From Spirometra erinaceieuropaei (Eukaryota > Platyhelminthes > Cestoda > Diphyllobothriidea > Diphyllobothriidae): a stretch of 64,000 bases of DNA. The position numbers were made by a program, and so were the translations under genes. The notes beneath the pieces were generated by a model, which was given only the letters and a program-made list of their open reading frames with translations, was not told the origin of the DNA and made no database searches. The stretch lies in NCBI GenBank assembly GCA_902702965.1, contig CACRXP010000050.1, positions 1,227,636 to 1,291,635 on the forward strand. The letters run 5' to 3'. Below, in pieces: positions 25,707 through 38,085 of the stretch (the stretch's first letter is position 1; every line of letters starts with the position of its first letter).

Positions 25707-28700
25707 GTATAAACTAATGGGTTGGTTTTATATCAGTAAATTCTACATTTGGCATGAATTTGTTCCCCCAATTTCAAAAGTTCTTCATTTTCTTCCAACA
25801 GGTTCATACTACGTAAATTAATGATGCCACGGGCATTTGAGTAAATCTTAAATCTTGATGATAGCGTATATTTCTAATGACTACATTTAAGCTCTTCTGG
25901 CCAAGGTTTTGTTTCGCCCTGAACGCATAAACTGAATCTCAGACGTTTAGAAGCATTTCACTAACTAGTCCTAGATGTTTACAGATAAAGGGGAATTAAT
26001 TTTGATGTGGAGGACTTTTAAATAATTGTAAAACAAAACCAATCTTGATTTCTGTTAGATTAATTCCCGCGTGAAAAAGGTGCTTCTTGCAATACTTCTC
26101 CTATCTTCTGGTAGCAATTGGTAGTAGTGCAGACTTGTGTAATTTTCAAGCGCACTGAACCATGAATGCCTAGGCTCAACGTTTCTGATCGTCCAATAAT
26201 CGGCGCAACCAATTATGTATATATTATCGGCGTTCGGTTGCCGATCATTTAGCAAAGATACACGGAAAGTACGATAATTTTTCATTCGTGTTTAAAAAGC
26301 TATTCTTAATAGGTGCAGTATAAATTTAAGGATTTTGTAAGACTGTAACAGCTGCGAAGCATGCTGCATCAGCAAGGGCCCTTCGTTCAGCTCACATCGG
26401 ACAAAGAAACGCCAGATTTTTAACTATACCCAAATTTATATATTGGGACTATTCATAAATGGTGATGTTATGCTGAAACACATACTCTAGCGATCCGAAC
26501 ATTTAAACTCCACGACATCCATATTAAATGTGTTCTGTATTGTTGTAGTGTCACAATACGGAGGCCATCTCTAAAACAACGATAACAGCTTTATGCGTAT
26601 TTTTTAAAATAAACTTTAACTATTGTTTGCACGCATGGGAACATTCGTTAACGTGTGGCCTTCCTAACGCAAATAATTCAGTGAATTTTGTGCTATAAGC
26701 GGAAAACGATGAATGGTTAGGCGAAGCCTTATAGTAAGCTGGGTTTGAGTACTGGCTAACATGAAGCATAGGCACCAGTAATTTTGTAAATGGCAGCATT
26801 GACTTTTGATGGACAGTTTTTATAGCGGCAAGTCACAAGTGAGGCAAACTCATGGCTTATGCGAAGCTACCTCTCTTTGCTATCTGCGCACATTCAGGCC
26901 GACGTTTTTGAAAAAGGACGAGGCATGCACTTCATGGACTCATGTAGAAAAAATGAGCTTTGAAAATCTGTCAAAAATAAGGACAAGATAAAATTTTTTT
27001 GGGTTTTGCAGAACTACGCGCACGTTAATGTTTCACCGTAGTTTACACTCAACGCACTAAACCTATAAAAAAGATCCATATAGGGTTTTATGATGGTATA
27101 AATAATTCGTCTCGTGAGAATAAGTACTGCGGCACCTATGAATGGGGTTGCATTAATTCCAGACAATATTTAAAAGGACAAAATCCTATTTCGTAGCCGC
27201 ATCGGCTAGGGGTTCTAATTAGGGTTTTGGGGTTAGGGTTCAGGGATAGGGGTTAGGCTGAGGCTTGTCTACTGCAGGTACGGCTCCGAAATAAGATCCG
27301 ACCTTAAAAAGTTCTGAAAGGCTCCATCTAGTCAAACAATTGAGTTAATAATTATCGACCTCTAACACAGGAAACATATTGTCGCGGCAAACAGTCGTTC
27401 AGTTGACGGGTGGATCAACCTTAAATAAACGTATCAGTCCACGCATTCTGAAATCCACGTGCCACTACATAAGGGCTTCGTCAGCGTCAAAAGTTACGTC
27501 ATTTTTCGCACAGAACATATTAAGGCATGTTAAACAGGTCCCATAGGACCTAGTGACTTCTTAATTCGACTGGTGAGTTCAGTATTTGAAGAGATATTTT
27601 TGCTCAGAATAGGTCAGAAAATCCCCAGTAATCAAAATTCGGGAGATGTATTTTTAGTTTTTATAGAATCATGTACTAGCGTTAGTATTTGCCAGTCAGC
27701 TGCATGATTACCGAGTAAATGTACTGCAACTATTTGCTTTTCCATCTCTTGTTCCAAGAAATGGAGAGGTAACAAGCATTAAACATAATTTTGCAATGGC
27801 ATACAACATGTCTTCTGACAGACCAGATTTGTTTAGAAAAAGCGGCCTTTCACCAATGCCTGACTACAATGAACTGTTTTTTACTATCCGAAGTCTGGAT
27901 ATAGTGTATTATGTTCCATGCCTGCAAAACGCTGCTAGTTACACAATGTTTCTATTTAAGAACTTGTGGGCTAATTACAGAAAAAATGACACAAGTACAA
28001 TGGCACCATTTGCATAGTAAAAACTTACGCCAATGGCACTGGTTACCCTGACAACTGCAGACTGTCGATTGCTTTCACTGTTTTGGGGAAATTTTTTTGA
28101 AATACACCATCTGAGAAAATACGGGTTTTCTCGTAATATAACAGCGCAAGTTGAAAAGGATATAAACAGCACAAATTCATAAATATTTTCGAGTTCACAG
28201 CGCATGTTTTATGGGGGCCATTTAAATCTCATGACATTCTTCCTTTGATTTAGAGCTAATGGCGTTTTAAAATCGCCCTTTGAATTTGGTTATTTATTTA
28301 AGAAGCATAAATTGAGGGTCTATTTTACGCAGGGCGCAGTCGACTATTGTCTTTTACGAGGATTCACCGTCCTGGCAATTCAAAAATGCTGTCCAAACCC
28401 TTTGTTTGTGCATGCTAAAACACTGCTTGAGAGTGAGCTAAGTCATTTAAAAACGATTTATATTCAGGGCGACTTGGATAACATAGGCACGACAGCAGTT
28501 TTAGGGTTGCTTGTTAATTGTCCGGACGGATTTAAGCACCGTCTCCATATATGCCTGCAGATAGACGCGAAGTTTATACTCCGTTTTGGATTGAAGTCGT
28601 TCCTACTTTAAGGCCCACCGTTACAAATAATTAATTTTATATTTTAGATTACTAGAAATGGGATCGCGCATAAAAGTGGGCTTGAGCCTGGTGATGTTAT

Positions 28701-30487
28701 CGTGAAGATCTGTAAGACAGCACTTTCGGGAATGTCTAATAGCCAAGTGAAAGCGGAACTCCTTCGAGCCGGAAATGACCTGGACTTCACTGTACTGAAG
28801 TAAGTTTGTCTACTTTTGCTTTTATTATTGGTTGCTCTCCACGCAATGCTCGTGCAGCCACATTATTGGATACAAACTGAACTCTAACCCTACGTGTTAT
28901 GGCTTGCTGTTGCACATTTTTTAATGCACCACTGAAGTAGTTCTTTTTCTTGTTTCCCATTAAGGCACGCATTCAACGTAGCCAACTACAACGCAAGCAT
29001 GCAACAAATGAGCGCAGCTGCAGGTGGTGTGGGTCCCGGAGGTGCTGAAGAAAGATCCGAGATCGTTGAAGAGCACCTCTGGCGTCACGGAGGACCGCTT
29101 TTCAAAAACGTCCAGCCGAAGTCCTACAAAATACTGGAGCAGCAGTTACCTCAGTCGGCAATGGGAGGTAACCAAGAGCTTTTACGTTTACCATATAGTA
29201 CTATGAAAAAATGTCCTTGCATAATGAACAGGCGTATTAAGTTCGGATTTTTTGCATTTGCAGACTAAATATCTACCAGAGGTTACTAGTAGAATTTGAC
29301 CCTTCGGTTGTAATTGTCGCTGCTAACGTGGTACACCTGTTCACCAGATGCAGTGAAGTTGCGCGGATAATGCATCCGAAACTATGTTCAAATAAGAAAC
29401 GCTTTTCGCGCAACCTAGTATTTGCTGGTGGGTGTAGAAGATTATTGTGGTCAGTTTCTCTTTGTACTCACTTGAAAAAGGTTAGATTTGACCATTAAAA
29501 CAGCCCTCCACGAAGAAGTACAATTTATGCTCAAGCTATAAACGTCAGTTTCCCCTCTAAATTAAAGACAAATATGCATAGCTGTGTGTTCGAACTGCGA
29601 TCGTGTCTCCTCAGATTGCCAATAAATGTTATATTTTTGGCCTCATGCACGTTGCCATGCGAATAGGCGGAATGTTTTGGGAGTGGTACTGGGTGTTTTA
29701 GCAGTTTTCCTTATCCTTTCGACTTTTGCGTCCCCAACAAAAAATCCTCCTGACAAAATACTTCAATAATAGAAGTTAAAAGAAGCCCAAAGGTGTGTAT
29801 TGTCGGGCCTACAGCTAGTGAAGATGCTCAGAGTACGGCGATCACAGGCAATGTTGATACACTGACATTCGTGAGGGAGGTAGACGGTGGGCTACGATCG
29901 ATATTCCATAAGGATGAGATGCTTAAAAACGTGCCTGTTGGAAGAGCAGATGGTATGTTAGAGTCAAAACCTAGTAATTTAGGCAGCGGGTGTGACAAGT
30001 AAAATGGTCTAATAATCCCAAACAGTGTGTATTAAGGGCTCTGTGATGATGAATGTTTGCGACAGATGGGAAAAAAGTATTCGTCATTCAGAACAACGCT
30101 TACTTCCCCGCGGGAGCTTGCCTAAAAATACGAATTTCACTTATCCTTACCCGAACTTCTTGAAACAGGCAGCAATTTCAAAAGATGTGGCCGCTCAGAA
30201 TCAGATATTTGCGAAACCCACTCCTCAAGCATTAACAGAAGATGTCCTTTCGGCTTTACATTTATTATCTAAGCTCTCCAGAACGACGCCGGCAAAAACT
30301 GTTAAGTCGGCCATGCATCCTTTAAAAGATCATAAACTCACTGGCTGCCTTACTGACAAACATTTCCAACCATAATTTCCCTTCAGCCGGAACTCCGGGT
30401 TCAGTTTTTGATCGCACCACCGACGAACGGTCGCCCTATCTGCAAGCAACGGAGCAAACTATTCAGAAGGCCTATGGAGAATCTTAG
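25596..30487 (+). CDS. PDZ protein of the Zasp/PDZ-LIM type, four coding exons, no LIM domain
   Basis: Coding exons are 25596-25706, 28648-28799, 28965-29167 and 30387-30487, total 567 nt, 188 residues plus stop. Introns (2941, 165 and 1219 bp) all have GT..AG ends in phases 0, 2 and 1, and the frame runs through every junction. Residues 5-88 form a PDZ domain: SWGFALQGG is the carboxylate-binding loop in the WGFxLQGG form typical of PDLIM/Zasp proteins, and HKSGLEPGDVIVKI is the GLxPGD turn. Residues 132-149 contain VQPKSYKILEQQL, which resembles the segment after the PDZ in Zasp-like proteins. The tail ends in AYGES. Family members tie alpha-actinin to actin at muscle Z-disc-like sites; that role is inferred. 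LIM domains are absent before the stop, so this is a short member or isoform. An alternative 3' exon outside what I can recognise is possible. Confidence 0.9.
27183..27296 (+). repeat. telomere-like G-rich repeat between inverted flanks, inside PDZ intron 1
   Basis: A stretch at 27209-27256 is made of degenerate TTAGGG-like units. It is bracketed by TCCTATTTCGTAGCCGCAT on the left and GTACGGCTCCGAAATAAGA on the right, which are near reverse complements. It resembles the telomere-like repeats at 38.0 and 38.8 kb. Confidence 0.6.
28648..28799 (+). CDS. PDZ gene coding exon 2
   Basis: The acceptor is ATATTTTAG and the donor is the consensus GTAAGT. It encodes residues 38-87 plus two bases of codon 88: the second half of the PDZ with GLEPGDVIVKI, the second helix (SNSQVKAELL) and the last strand (LDFTVL). 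Confidence 0.92.
28965..29167 (+). CDS. PDZ gene coding exon 3
   Basis: The acceptor follows TTCTTTTTCTTGTTTCCCAT and reads TAAG. It completes Lys88, then reads HAFNVANYNASM, an Ala/Gly-rich stretch, an acidic EEHLW segment and NVQPKSYKILEQQL. The donor at 29168 is the weak GGAG|GTAACC. It is chosen because its phase 1 end joins exon 4 in frame. Confidence 0.82.
30387..30487 (+). CDS. PDZ gene terminal coding exon
   Basis: The acceptor TTTCCCTTCAG precedes CCGGAACTCC. The two leading bases complete an Ala codon from exon 3, followed by GTPGSVFDRTTDERSPYLQ and a tail ending KAYGES before TAG. A candidate ATTAAA signal lies at 30773-30778. Gene-likeness rests on the phase match, the acceptor and the hydrophilic composition, not on a recognised domain. 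Confidence 0.75.
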
Positions 30488-33400
30488 GCCTACAAGCTGC
30501 ATTACAGACGCGATGCTGCTTGGTCCTGTAATTACGTGCTTACTGAGGAGCATATTAATATCATCTACGTCTTTAATTATCTGAATGCCGAGTATGTGGC
30601 CACCCTAATTGGCCTTAGTCCAACCATAATTGTATTCTTGGGACTTACAGTGCAATTTCAAATCCCACAACCGCGCACCCTTTGTTTGCCCCTTCTTTCA
30701 CTTCTTTCTTTCGCTTCTCGGGCACTTCAAACAATTATGCATTTGTCTCCCGATCATGGTTTCGATGTTGTTATTAAACTTCTTAAACTGCAAACTAAAG
30801 TAATTCGCAATGTACCCCGATACGCACGAGTCATAAGACCACATACTGTCCGAAGTACGTGCCATTAATCTGCTCAAATAATTTGTTGCGTGTTCGCTTC
30901 GTGACAGTAGCACGTTGGAAAATAGAGTGTAGAAAATGTATTCGAGAAATGACCTCCCGCAAGAAGAAAGGAGATGCAATTAGTCCTTCTTTGCTTGACA
31001 TACATGCAATTCTTATATAATATTGCACATTTCTGATAACACTTGATAACTGCCACCAAAAAGACTTCGCGAAACAGATTTGTTGTCCCAGCAAGCTTTG
31101 AGCAAAAAGCAACGTTCTTACTGTTACACTAGAGGACCTCCAGACAGGGAAGTGTGGTTCGACTGGATGGAAGCGTCAACAGATTTCCGTCACATATAAA
31201 CAGGTAGCTTCATGTCTCATCAGCAAATGAGGCCACACAAACCACCAGTCTGCACGATTGAGGGAGGGAGAGGTGACTAAGATAAATGCTATAGACAGCT
31301 TAATATTTTATTTATTGCCCCTATTCTGTGTTGACTGACCACTGTTTTTCATCCTTGTACTTACATAAGAACTGAAGACTAAAAATAAGTGTACTGTTTG
31401 AGTAAACGGAGACCCTGATACTTGTCGAGAGGGATAAAAACCATCTCACTGCAACTAAATTTTGTACAATAAAATAACCGTCACAAGCTCAACGAGTACC
31501 AGTAAATCATAAAAGCTAACCCCATAGTAGCTTTCGAGTCGGTCAATTCCAAGTAGTGTGTATTTAATTTTAAGCAAGCCGTATTAAACTTTGATGTCCG
31601 TAGCCGTGAGTACCAGAAAATTACAAGTGTTAGAAATGTTGTAAAAGTTACTCGAAGCCAGTCTCATATGCAAACTGGAGCTAATGGCCTAGGACCTAGG
31701 TAGATTACTTACGTCAAATGTTCGTTCTGCAGCCATTTTCACTTTCTTCCTCGGTAACTCGCTGGACACCGTCATGTCGAATACGACGCAATTCCTGAAG
31801 GACCTTAACCAGTGGAGGTTTATTAGCAACACAATTGATGCCATTATTTCGAAAAGAAATATAAGTAACCCACGCAACTTTCCTGAAACTAAGAGCATGA
31901 AGATAAACATTATACAATGGCTTTAGGTTAAGCTGATGTCGGCATTGCAATGAATGAAGCGATACCTGCTCATTCAGACTATTTCAAAGCAGTCCTGATT
32001 CAAATCGGCATCTCACCTCTCGTGAAGGTTTTGTCAAAGTTGCCCAGAGAAAGTATTTAGAAGACGGGAAAGGTACGGTGACATCAACGATAGGTTTGTG
32101 GCGCGCATATGTGAATTCGCTTGCTCGGCAACATTTTAGAATTCCTCGTTCGAGTTCATCCAAAATACGCAATTAAAAATTAAAAACTACGATATAGTAA
32201 GTTTATTCAAAGATTCCTCCCAACATGTCGAGCAAATTATCATCACTTAAATTATCACTGCGATCCTCTGCCGTATGTCATTCACGCTTAAACTACAGGT
32301 TTTAGCGTTGACATAAACCATCACCAATGTTTTTCGGCCGGAACTGAGGTCAAGTGCTCCCTGATGTGGGTAAAATTATGAGAATCGGATTTTTCGGACA
32401 AACGAGCGCTTCGCATTCTTCTTCCAGTAGGTCACAAAAGTCGAACTACCTACTTCGTGACTGTAAGAAATCGAGGTCAGTGCCTTCGAAAGGCCTCTCA
32501 AAAATTTGTAGACTTTCAAGTACAAACAAGTTGAGTAGACATGTATGATGCACACACTGGCAGAGGTGAAGCGGTCCAGGTGTTATATAATTACCCTAGA
32601 TAGTCAGCAGAAGTATTTTTGGCGTCTTATGCAAAATGATCAGGCGAACTCTGACTGCCCATCCAAAATTATGCTCCTCAACATAGTATGAACCTTTCAA
32701 CAGCAACGGCTTACTAGATGAAATAATTTGACGTTAGGTGGCGTTGTTTAACTAAAACACAAATACTCTGATAGATTAGGACTATTCCTTCCCTCACTGA
32801 CTGATGCTTCTAATCCGCCACATAAATCTACAATCCATACTCCAAATTCAATTTCAAGTCACTCGAGCGGACAGTGATAGACTAATAGGTCAACAGTCTG
32901 CACTTTGTTCTGTGTTTAGTCATCACTTAGTGAATCAGTATTCCAATCCCCTCTAAAAATTTCACTAAAGAAACATTTCAGAAGGCGGAAGGAACCCTAC
33001 AGAACAAATTTACAATATTCAAAACCTCCCGATAAAAACTATGCAAGAGCAGTCGCGGCAATCTAAGAACAAAGTTCAACACTTAGACGTCGGTAACAAA
33101 GGAAAATGGAATAAGCATAACAGGTAAAAATCAAGGACAGGAAAGTTGTAATTAAGAGTAGGGAAGAGTGATTAACTTACTGCACAATAAGCAGAGTAAG
33201 ATGTAGATGCACAGACACACGTTTCGTCAGGGGCTGTAGGGGGTTGGCGCATCGGCGGTTCCATTTGCATTCCCCAAGAGAATCATGCTTATGCCACCCG
33301 CCATTCAGAGAGAAGTTTTCAAATTCCTTAGACACTTTTAAATGAAACTGGAACAAATTCTACTGTTCACACATTATCATACTTAGACGAAAGCTCACGT

Positions 33401-34564
33401 GAATATTTAAGTTGACACTCACTAACGGAAAACCTAGAAATATTCATGCTACATAAACAAGCATTGAAGAGTAACAAAATGGTGACTAGCTAAATGGTCA
33501 GATAAGTGTTCCGCAGATTGTATGCTTCTGCATGACAAAGGAGCTCGGATAACCATTGAGTCAATTTGTGTTCCGCGTTAGCTTTTCCATATAAATGCAG
33601 GTTCTAAAAGTAGTCAGTTACCTTGTCCAGAAATAAGCGTGGAACTTATACTTGTGCCTTCTAAGGTTGGTACTAATATTTTGATTGAAATTAATACTTG
33701 AGACGCCATTTCCGGCGAAATAATAGATTACAATTTGCAAAATCCCATCATCAAAAACTCAGTTCGAAAATACCAACTGCGCCGCCGTAAAAACGGCGCC
33801 AAAATCCAGAGGCAGTAGGCGAATGCCACATAGTCATTCTGCTGAAGCTGATGGATGTCAGCTAAAATACTCGGACGAACATTAGGGCGTAACTTTCGAA
33901 GGCATGTACGCGGGAATGTACTTTACGTCCACACACTGCTTTTTGAGGAAATTAAAAAATCAAAGTTAGAAAACGATGTGCCCTAATGCCCATTTGGAAA
34001 GCCGAGACGAAGCCGTCCTGTCTATCATACAGCAGAGAAGCATTGAAACACGCGAGCTTGATTAATCTAGTACTCTGGCGTTTATAACGGCAGATCAACT
34101 ATCATTATACTACTAACTGCCAGTCGAGAGAATGCCAGCAATGATCCGAAGCTGGTGAATGCCAGTTAAAATATTCAAATAAAGCCCCAGACAGCACTTA
34201 AGATGGACTGTGTCGAGGGATTGACTTGATGCTCACTTACGGCTTTCTTTGAAATTAAGAGGTCTCAATACACGAAACTGGAGTATGTGACGAGAAGAAC
34301 AGGGGGGGGGGGAAGTTGGTAGTTTGTCTGTCGGATGATCCCGCGAGGCGGAGTCTTATGACGTCGGAAAGGGCGAGTCGCATGCCTGGATACTTATGTA
34401 GGCTTCATAAATGTCAGCGGAGTTCGGGGTCCACAGCTGTGAGCGGTTCTTCGGATGCGCCGAACCCTGCGCAGCTACGTCCTTCAGCGGCACAAATAGA
34501 CACAACACGTGCGCACCTTTACGTAATATTCATGTTAAGCCTATGGTAAATCAGTCAGTGTTTA
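30488..34564. other. intergenic DNA, nothing recognised
   Basis: It begins as the 3' side of the PDZ gene. No LIM-type Cys/His pattern or other exon was recognised downstream. A phrase near 33850 (ATGTCAGCTAAAATA) recurs in altered form near 34160, suggesting a worn repeat. An 11-bp G run lies at 34302-34312. Confidence 0.45.
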
Positions 34565-35555
34565 CAGTGCGTGACCTATCTCATGAAATGTTGGCTGAAA
34601 TTCTGAAATGCGTTTTCGATTAGGAAGGATTACTTGGTCGCCGTTCTGATACTGATTATCTTAAGGCATATTCTTATAACATTTTGAACTTGGCAGAATG
34701 TCGGCTTTTAAAAGCATTTCTTTTCAATCTCCTGTAGAAAGGGTGCTCGGTAAAAAATGACTACTTAAGTAGCATGCATTTTTCCATTGATTTTCGATGG
34801 TCTTGGAAATTCAGATATATTTTATAGAAACCACAAACAAAAATATGCTTTCTTTTAGTCAATCAATATAGAATCACGTCTTCTTTATATTTTATACTTA
34901 AGGAAGGAGCATAATTAGGTTTTAAAAAAGTTTCTAATTATGAGACTTTTTAAGATCGCGATATGTCCATTGACATAGCATCGTACCTGGCCGTTTACCA
35001 CTGCTCCTCATGAAATGTACAACATAGTCCGCATCCATTGCAAACTTTATAGGCCCTGTATGATATCTCATGAATGACATAGAAAAATATGGGATTTTCT
35101 TTACGCGGAACGCATGCTCCTTGTAGAGTGTAATCACTAAGCGTTAATGCAACGAATGATCAGGCTCCAGTTTTTCGGCAATTAGACAACTTTTTTAAAA
35201 CCCAATTATACTGCTTCCTTAAGTATAAAATATAAAGAAGACGTGATACTCTATTGATTGACTAAAAGAAAGCATATTTTTGTTTGTGGTTTTTATAAAA
35301 TATATTTGAATTTCCAAGACCATCGAAAATCAATGAGAAAAATGCATGTTACTTAAGTAGTCATTTTTTACCGACCACGCTTTCCACAGGAGATTGAAAA
35401 GAAGTGCATTAAAAGCCGACATTCTGCCGAGTCCAAAATGTTATAAGAATATGCCTTAAGATAATCAGTAGCACTACCACGACCAAGTAATCCTTCCTAA
35501 TCGAAAACGCATTTCAGAATTTCAGCCAACATTTCATGAGATAGGTCACGCACTG
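34565..35555 (+). mobile_element. foldback MITE-like element, copy 1
   Basis: Length 991 bp. Inverted arms of roughly 370 bp (34565-34935 and 35190-35555) start CAGTGCGTGACC and end GGTCACGCACTG, flanked on both sides by TA. The loop of about 250 bp is non-coding. Each arm carries a palindrome around CTTAAG (CTACTTAAGTAG on the left). TA flanks and CAGTG ends suggest mobilisation by a Tc1/mariner-type transposase in trans; this is inference. Confidence 0.8.
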
Positions 35556-35717
35556 TACTTATTATTCATTGTAGGTTCAGAGTCTAAATCTTACGCGTAT
35601 ATTTCGTTGAAACTGATGGAGGCCATCAATACTATATATATACCAAATTGAAAAACAGGCATCCCAAGAAATATAATTAGAAAGATGAAGTTCTTTGGGA
35701 AACAGCAAAATTTTATT

Positions 35718-35755
35718 GTGAATTTTCGAGACTGGTTCCCCAGCTCGTCTTCAGA
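35718..35755 (-). ncRNA. hammerhead-like motif (family C)
   Basis: The minus strand reads CTGAAGA, C, a GAGCTGG/CCAGTCTC hairpin, GAAA, then ATTCAC. The core is CTGAAGA rather than CTGATGA and there is one extra base before the hairpin, so it is an altered or decayed hammerhead. Confidence 0.45.
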
Positions 35756-35826
35756 CAATGGGCGTGCAAAAACAATTAACTTCTAGCCTGAGTCTAGCAA
35801 AAGGAGTCAATGATTGGTTAAGATTG

Positions 35827-36495
35827 TCATCTCGGGATTGGCTGACTCAGTTTGAATCTGTCCTTAACGATTTTGTATGCGGCATCTAAATCGATATGCC
35901 GGTTGATGCATGCCTCATCTGAGTGCATTGCTTCCAGGAATTCGCGGCCTTTTCTTGATTGGCAGGCGCCAACAATGCGAGTGTTCTCCCATGCGAATTT
36001 ATGCCCAGTGTCTAGTGTGTGCATGGCCACCTGGGATAAATGGTCGCGTCTCTTCACCGCTAACTGATGCTCATGTAAACGGGTTGAGACAGATTTCCCA
36101 GTTTGGCCACAATAAACGGCATCACAACTAGAACACGGGATTTTGTAGACGACACCTTTTCTTTCAAGGTAGCCGACCCTGTCCTTAGGGTGCACGAGCT
36201 GTGTGCGTAAGGTAGTTGCCGGCTGGTGTGCTACGTGTATCTGGTACTTTTTCAATTGTCTTTCGACAAGTTCAGATACATTTTTGACGTATGGGAGAGT
36301 TCGCCATGTGGTTTGTTTTGGTGCCTGAGTGGCCGTAGCATTGGAAATACCTTTTCCCTTGAGTTGCTGGTACCTCATGCATTGACGTATAAAGTCATGC
36401 GGGTACCCATTTTGGGAGAACAGTTTGTAGAGGTATTTCATTTCTGGACGAAATTGCGGAGACTGACTCAAAGAAATTCCCTCGGGCTCGCGCAC
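35827..36495 (-). pseudogene. PLE linker plus GIY-YIG endonuclease ORF (family C)
   Basis: A 222-codon open frame. NGYPHDFIRQC near residue 30 is the end of the RT thumb region. LPYVKNVSEL near residue 68 is the PLE linker. VVYKIPCSSC and VYCGQTGKSVSTRLHEHQ form the GIY-YIG core with its CxxC pair and the catalytic-type Arg/His. WENTRIVG and a downstream EFLEA complete the fold. The frame stops at IPR. It is open throughout but lacks RT, so it is a dead fragment of recent origin. Confidence 0.85.
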
Positions 36496-36894
36496 TGCCT
36501 TTTGAGGAAGTTAAACACAGTAAGACTAGAAGATAATGCAGGTGACAGAACAGCTGTGGGGGAAAACACGGCCCAGATCCTATCAAAACACCTCGTCCGA
36601 CATGCACCCACATATACTATGCTACACACAAACGTATTCTACCTAGCGTGTACACGCTAAACGTACCAACAACGTCTCGCATTTCTGTTCTGAAGAAAAC
36701 ATGCAACCCAGTTTGCCACTGTCATTTTGACTGACGAGAAGCGGCATGTGTGAATATGTACATGTCGCATACTTGGACAGCGTGTCCTTTGGTGTCATCT
36801 GATTAAGGAATCACGTCGTCTGTGTGGCATGCCTAGACGAGGCATTTAGATTCGTTAGCCACTGCGCACACGCCCACTCTGTCCCCTTTAACAT

Positions 36895-37060
36895 TGCCTT
36901 GTCATCGGATTGAGTTTGGTGAGAGGAGGAAGAGGCGGTAGATGCTGCACAAGTCTGGTTCGCTATAAACTAATCAGTGCTTGAGTTACCACAGCACCCA
37001 CTCCCTGGGGTGCGCAGCGGACATCGTCAATTGTGACGGTCAAACTGTTGTATGCCACTG
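36895..37060 (-). repeat. dispersed modular repeat, copy 3 (left module)
   Basis: Contains the reverse complement of the GCAGCATCTACCGC phrase and of the ACCGTC.ACAATTGACGATGTCC block seen at 5.64 kb. Truncated and diverged. Confidence 0.5.
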
Positions 37061-37974
37061 ACTGCCCGTTGACAGGATATGAATATCCCGCGGCTACTAC
37101 GCTGAATATTATGAATGTCAGCTCAAACATCCTCATTTAATTTCAAAAGAACATTAGATCTCTGAACCAGGAATTTATTTCAATTGTACAGAATAATCTA
37201 TGGGAAAATTAAGCATGCTAACGCATCAAAAGGTTTGATAAACGAGAAAGCATGCAGGATAACCCCAAAAGGGCCTAAATTCACGCATTTGCTCCATACA
37301 GCGCCATGAAACAGGGGAGTAGTGTCTGGGTTATCACTGAAATTCATACCTCTCGAATTGTATATCTGGAGATACTAATACGTTACTGAATGCCTATTGG
37401 CAAAACGACGATATTACGAGACTGTTCCTATACAGCTGATGAATGACAGTTCAAAAATTTTATATCACATATGTGGCCGAAATTGGGGTATCGTGGAGCA
37501 AATGATTTATACAAATTCTGCGCCTTATTTTCGGAGGACATTAAATGCTGAACGTTGCAATCTGGAATACCTACTAAATTATGTGCATGGTATTCTTGCA
37601 GAAGTTGAAGAATGTCAGTACGAATAGACATATCATATGTAAGACCGAAAATGAGCAGGGCTGGCATACCAATTTGCTTCAGAGTCACATAATGGTTTCT
37701 TTATTAAAAAAAAACAGTTTCTTTATTATATTAAAAACAGTGACAAGAAACCCGCGTACCTGTGTCGCACGTCAGGACAAAATCCATAAAACGTGCTTCT
37801 GGTCTTTTAAATGAGGCTCGTGCTTGAGGCATGGTAAGTTATACGTTAGTCAGCAAGCATTTTGGTTTTCTGAATATGCTACTGAATGACTGTTGGAAAA
37901 ATTGGAATAATATGCGGCTCTTCTGTCGAGGATTACAGAAGTCAGATCGAACACTTACGTTAACTTCGCAATAA
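37061..37974. other. intergenic DNA, nothing recognised
   Basis: AT-rich. Phrases resembling ATGAATGTCAGCTCAAA near 37105 and ATGAATGACAGTTCAAA near 37440 suggest another worn repeat shared with 33.85 and 34.16 kb. Confidence 0.4.
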
Positions 37975-38085
37975 TCTCTGACCTCTAACCATAACCCCTA
38001 ACCCTAAACCCTAGTCATAACCCTAACTCCTAACCCCACCCCCCAAAATTACTGAGTCCACCAAGTGGGGCTACATAATCCAGTC
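37975..38085 (-). repeat. telomere-like repeat with shared head, copy 1
   Basis: The minus strand reads GATTATGTAGCCCCAC, GGTGGACTCAGTA, then a tract of degenerate TTAGGG units. The same head precedes the tract at 38818-38893. Confidence 0.6.

Larger units (their letters stand above)
35700..36495 (-). mobile_element. Penelope-like element, 5'-truncated copy (family C)
   Basis: This is the 3' end of a PLE on the minus strand, with linker, GIY-YIG domain and a terminal region holding a hammerhead-like motif. Its endonuclease is clearly different from families A and D, while the 3' motif resembles that of family D. RT is missing. Confidence 0.82.

Noticed and set aside
29793..30375. Open stretches between exons 3 and 4 of the PDZ gene as extra exons
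   Set aside because: No family similarity, and including them breaks the phase match between 29167 and 30387.
31190..31250. GCTGATGAGACATGAAG...GGAAAT on the minus strand as a hammerhead
   Set aside because: The putative stem II is only about four pairs with a long loop; likely chance.
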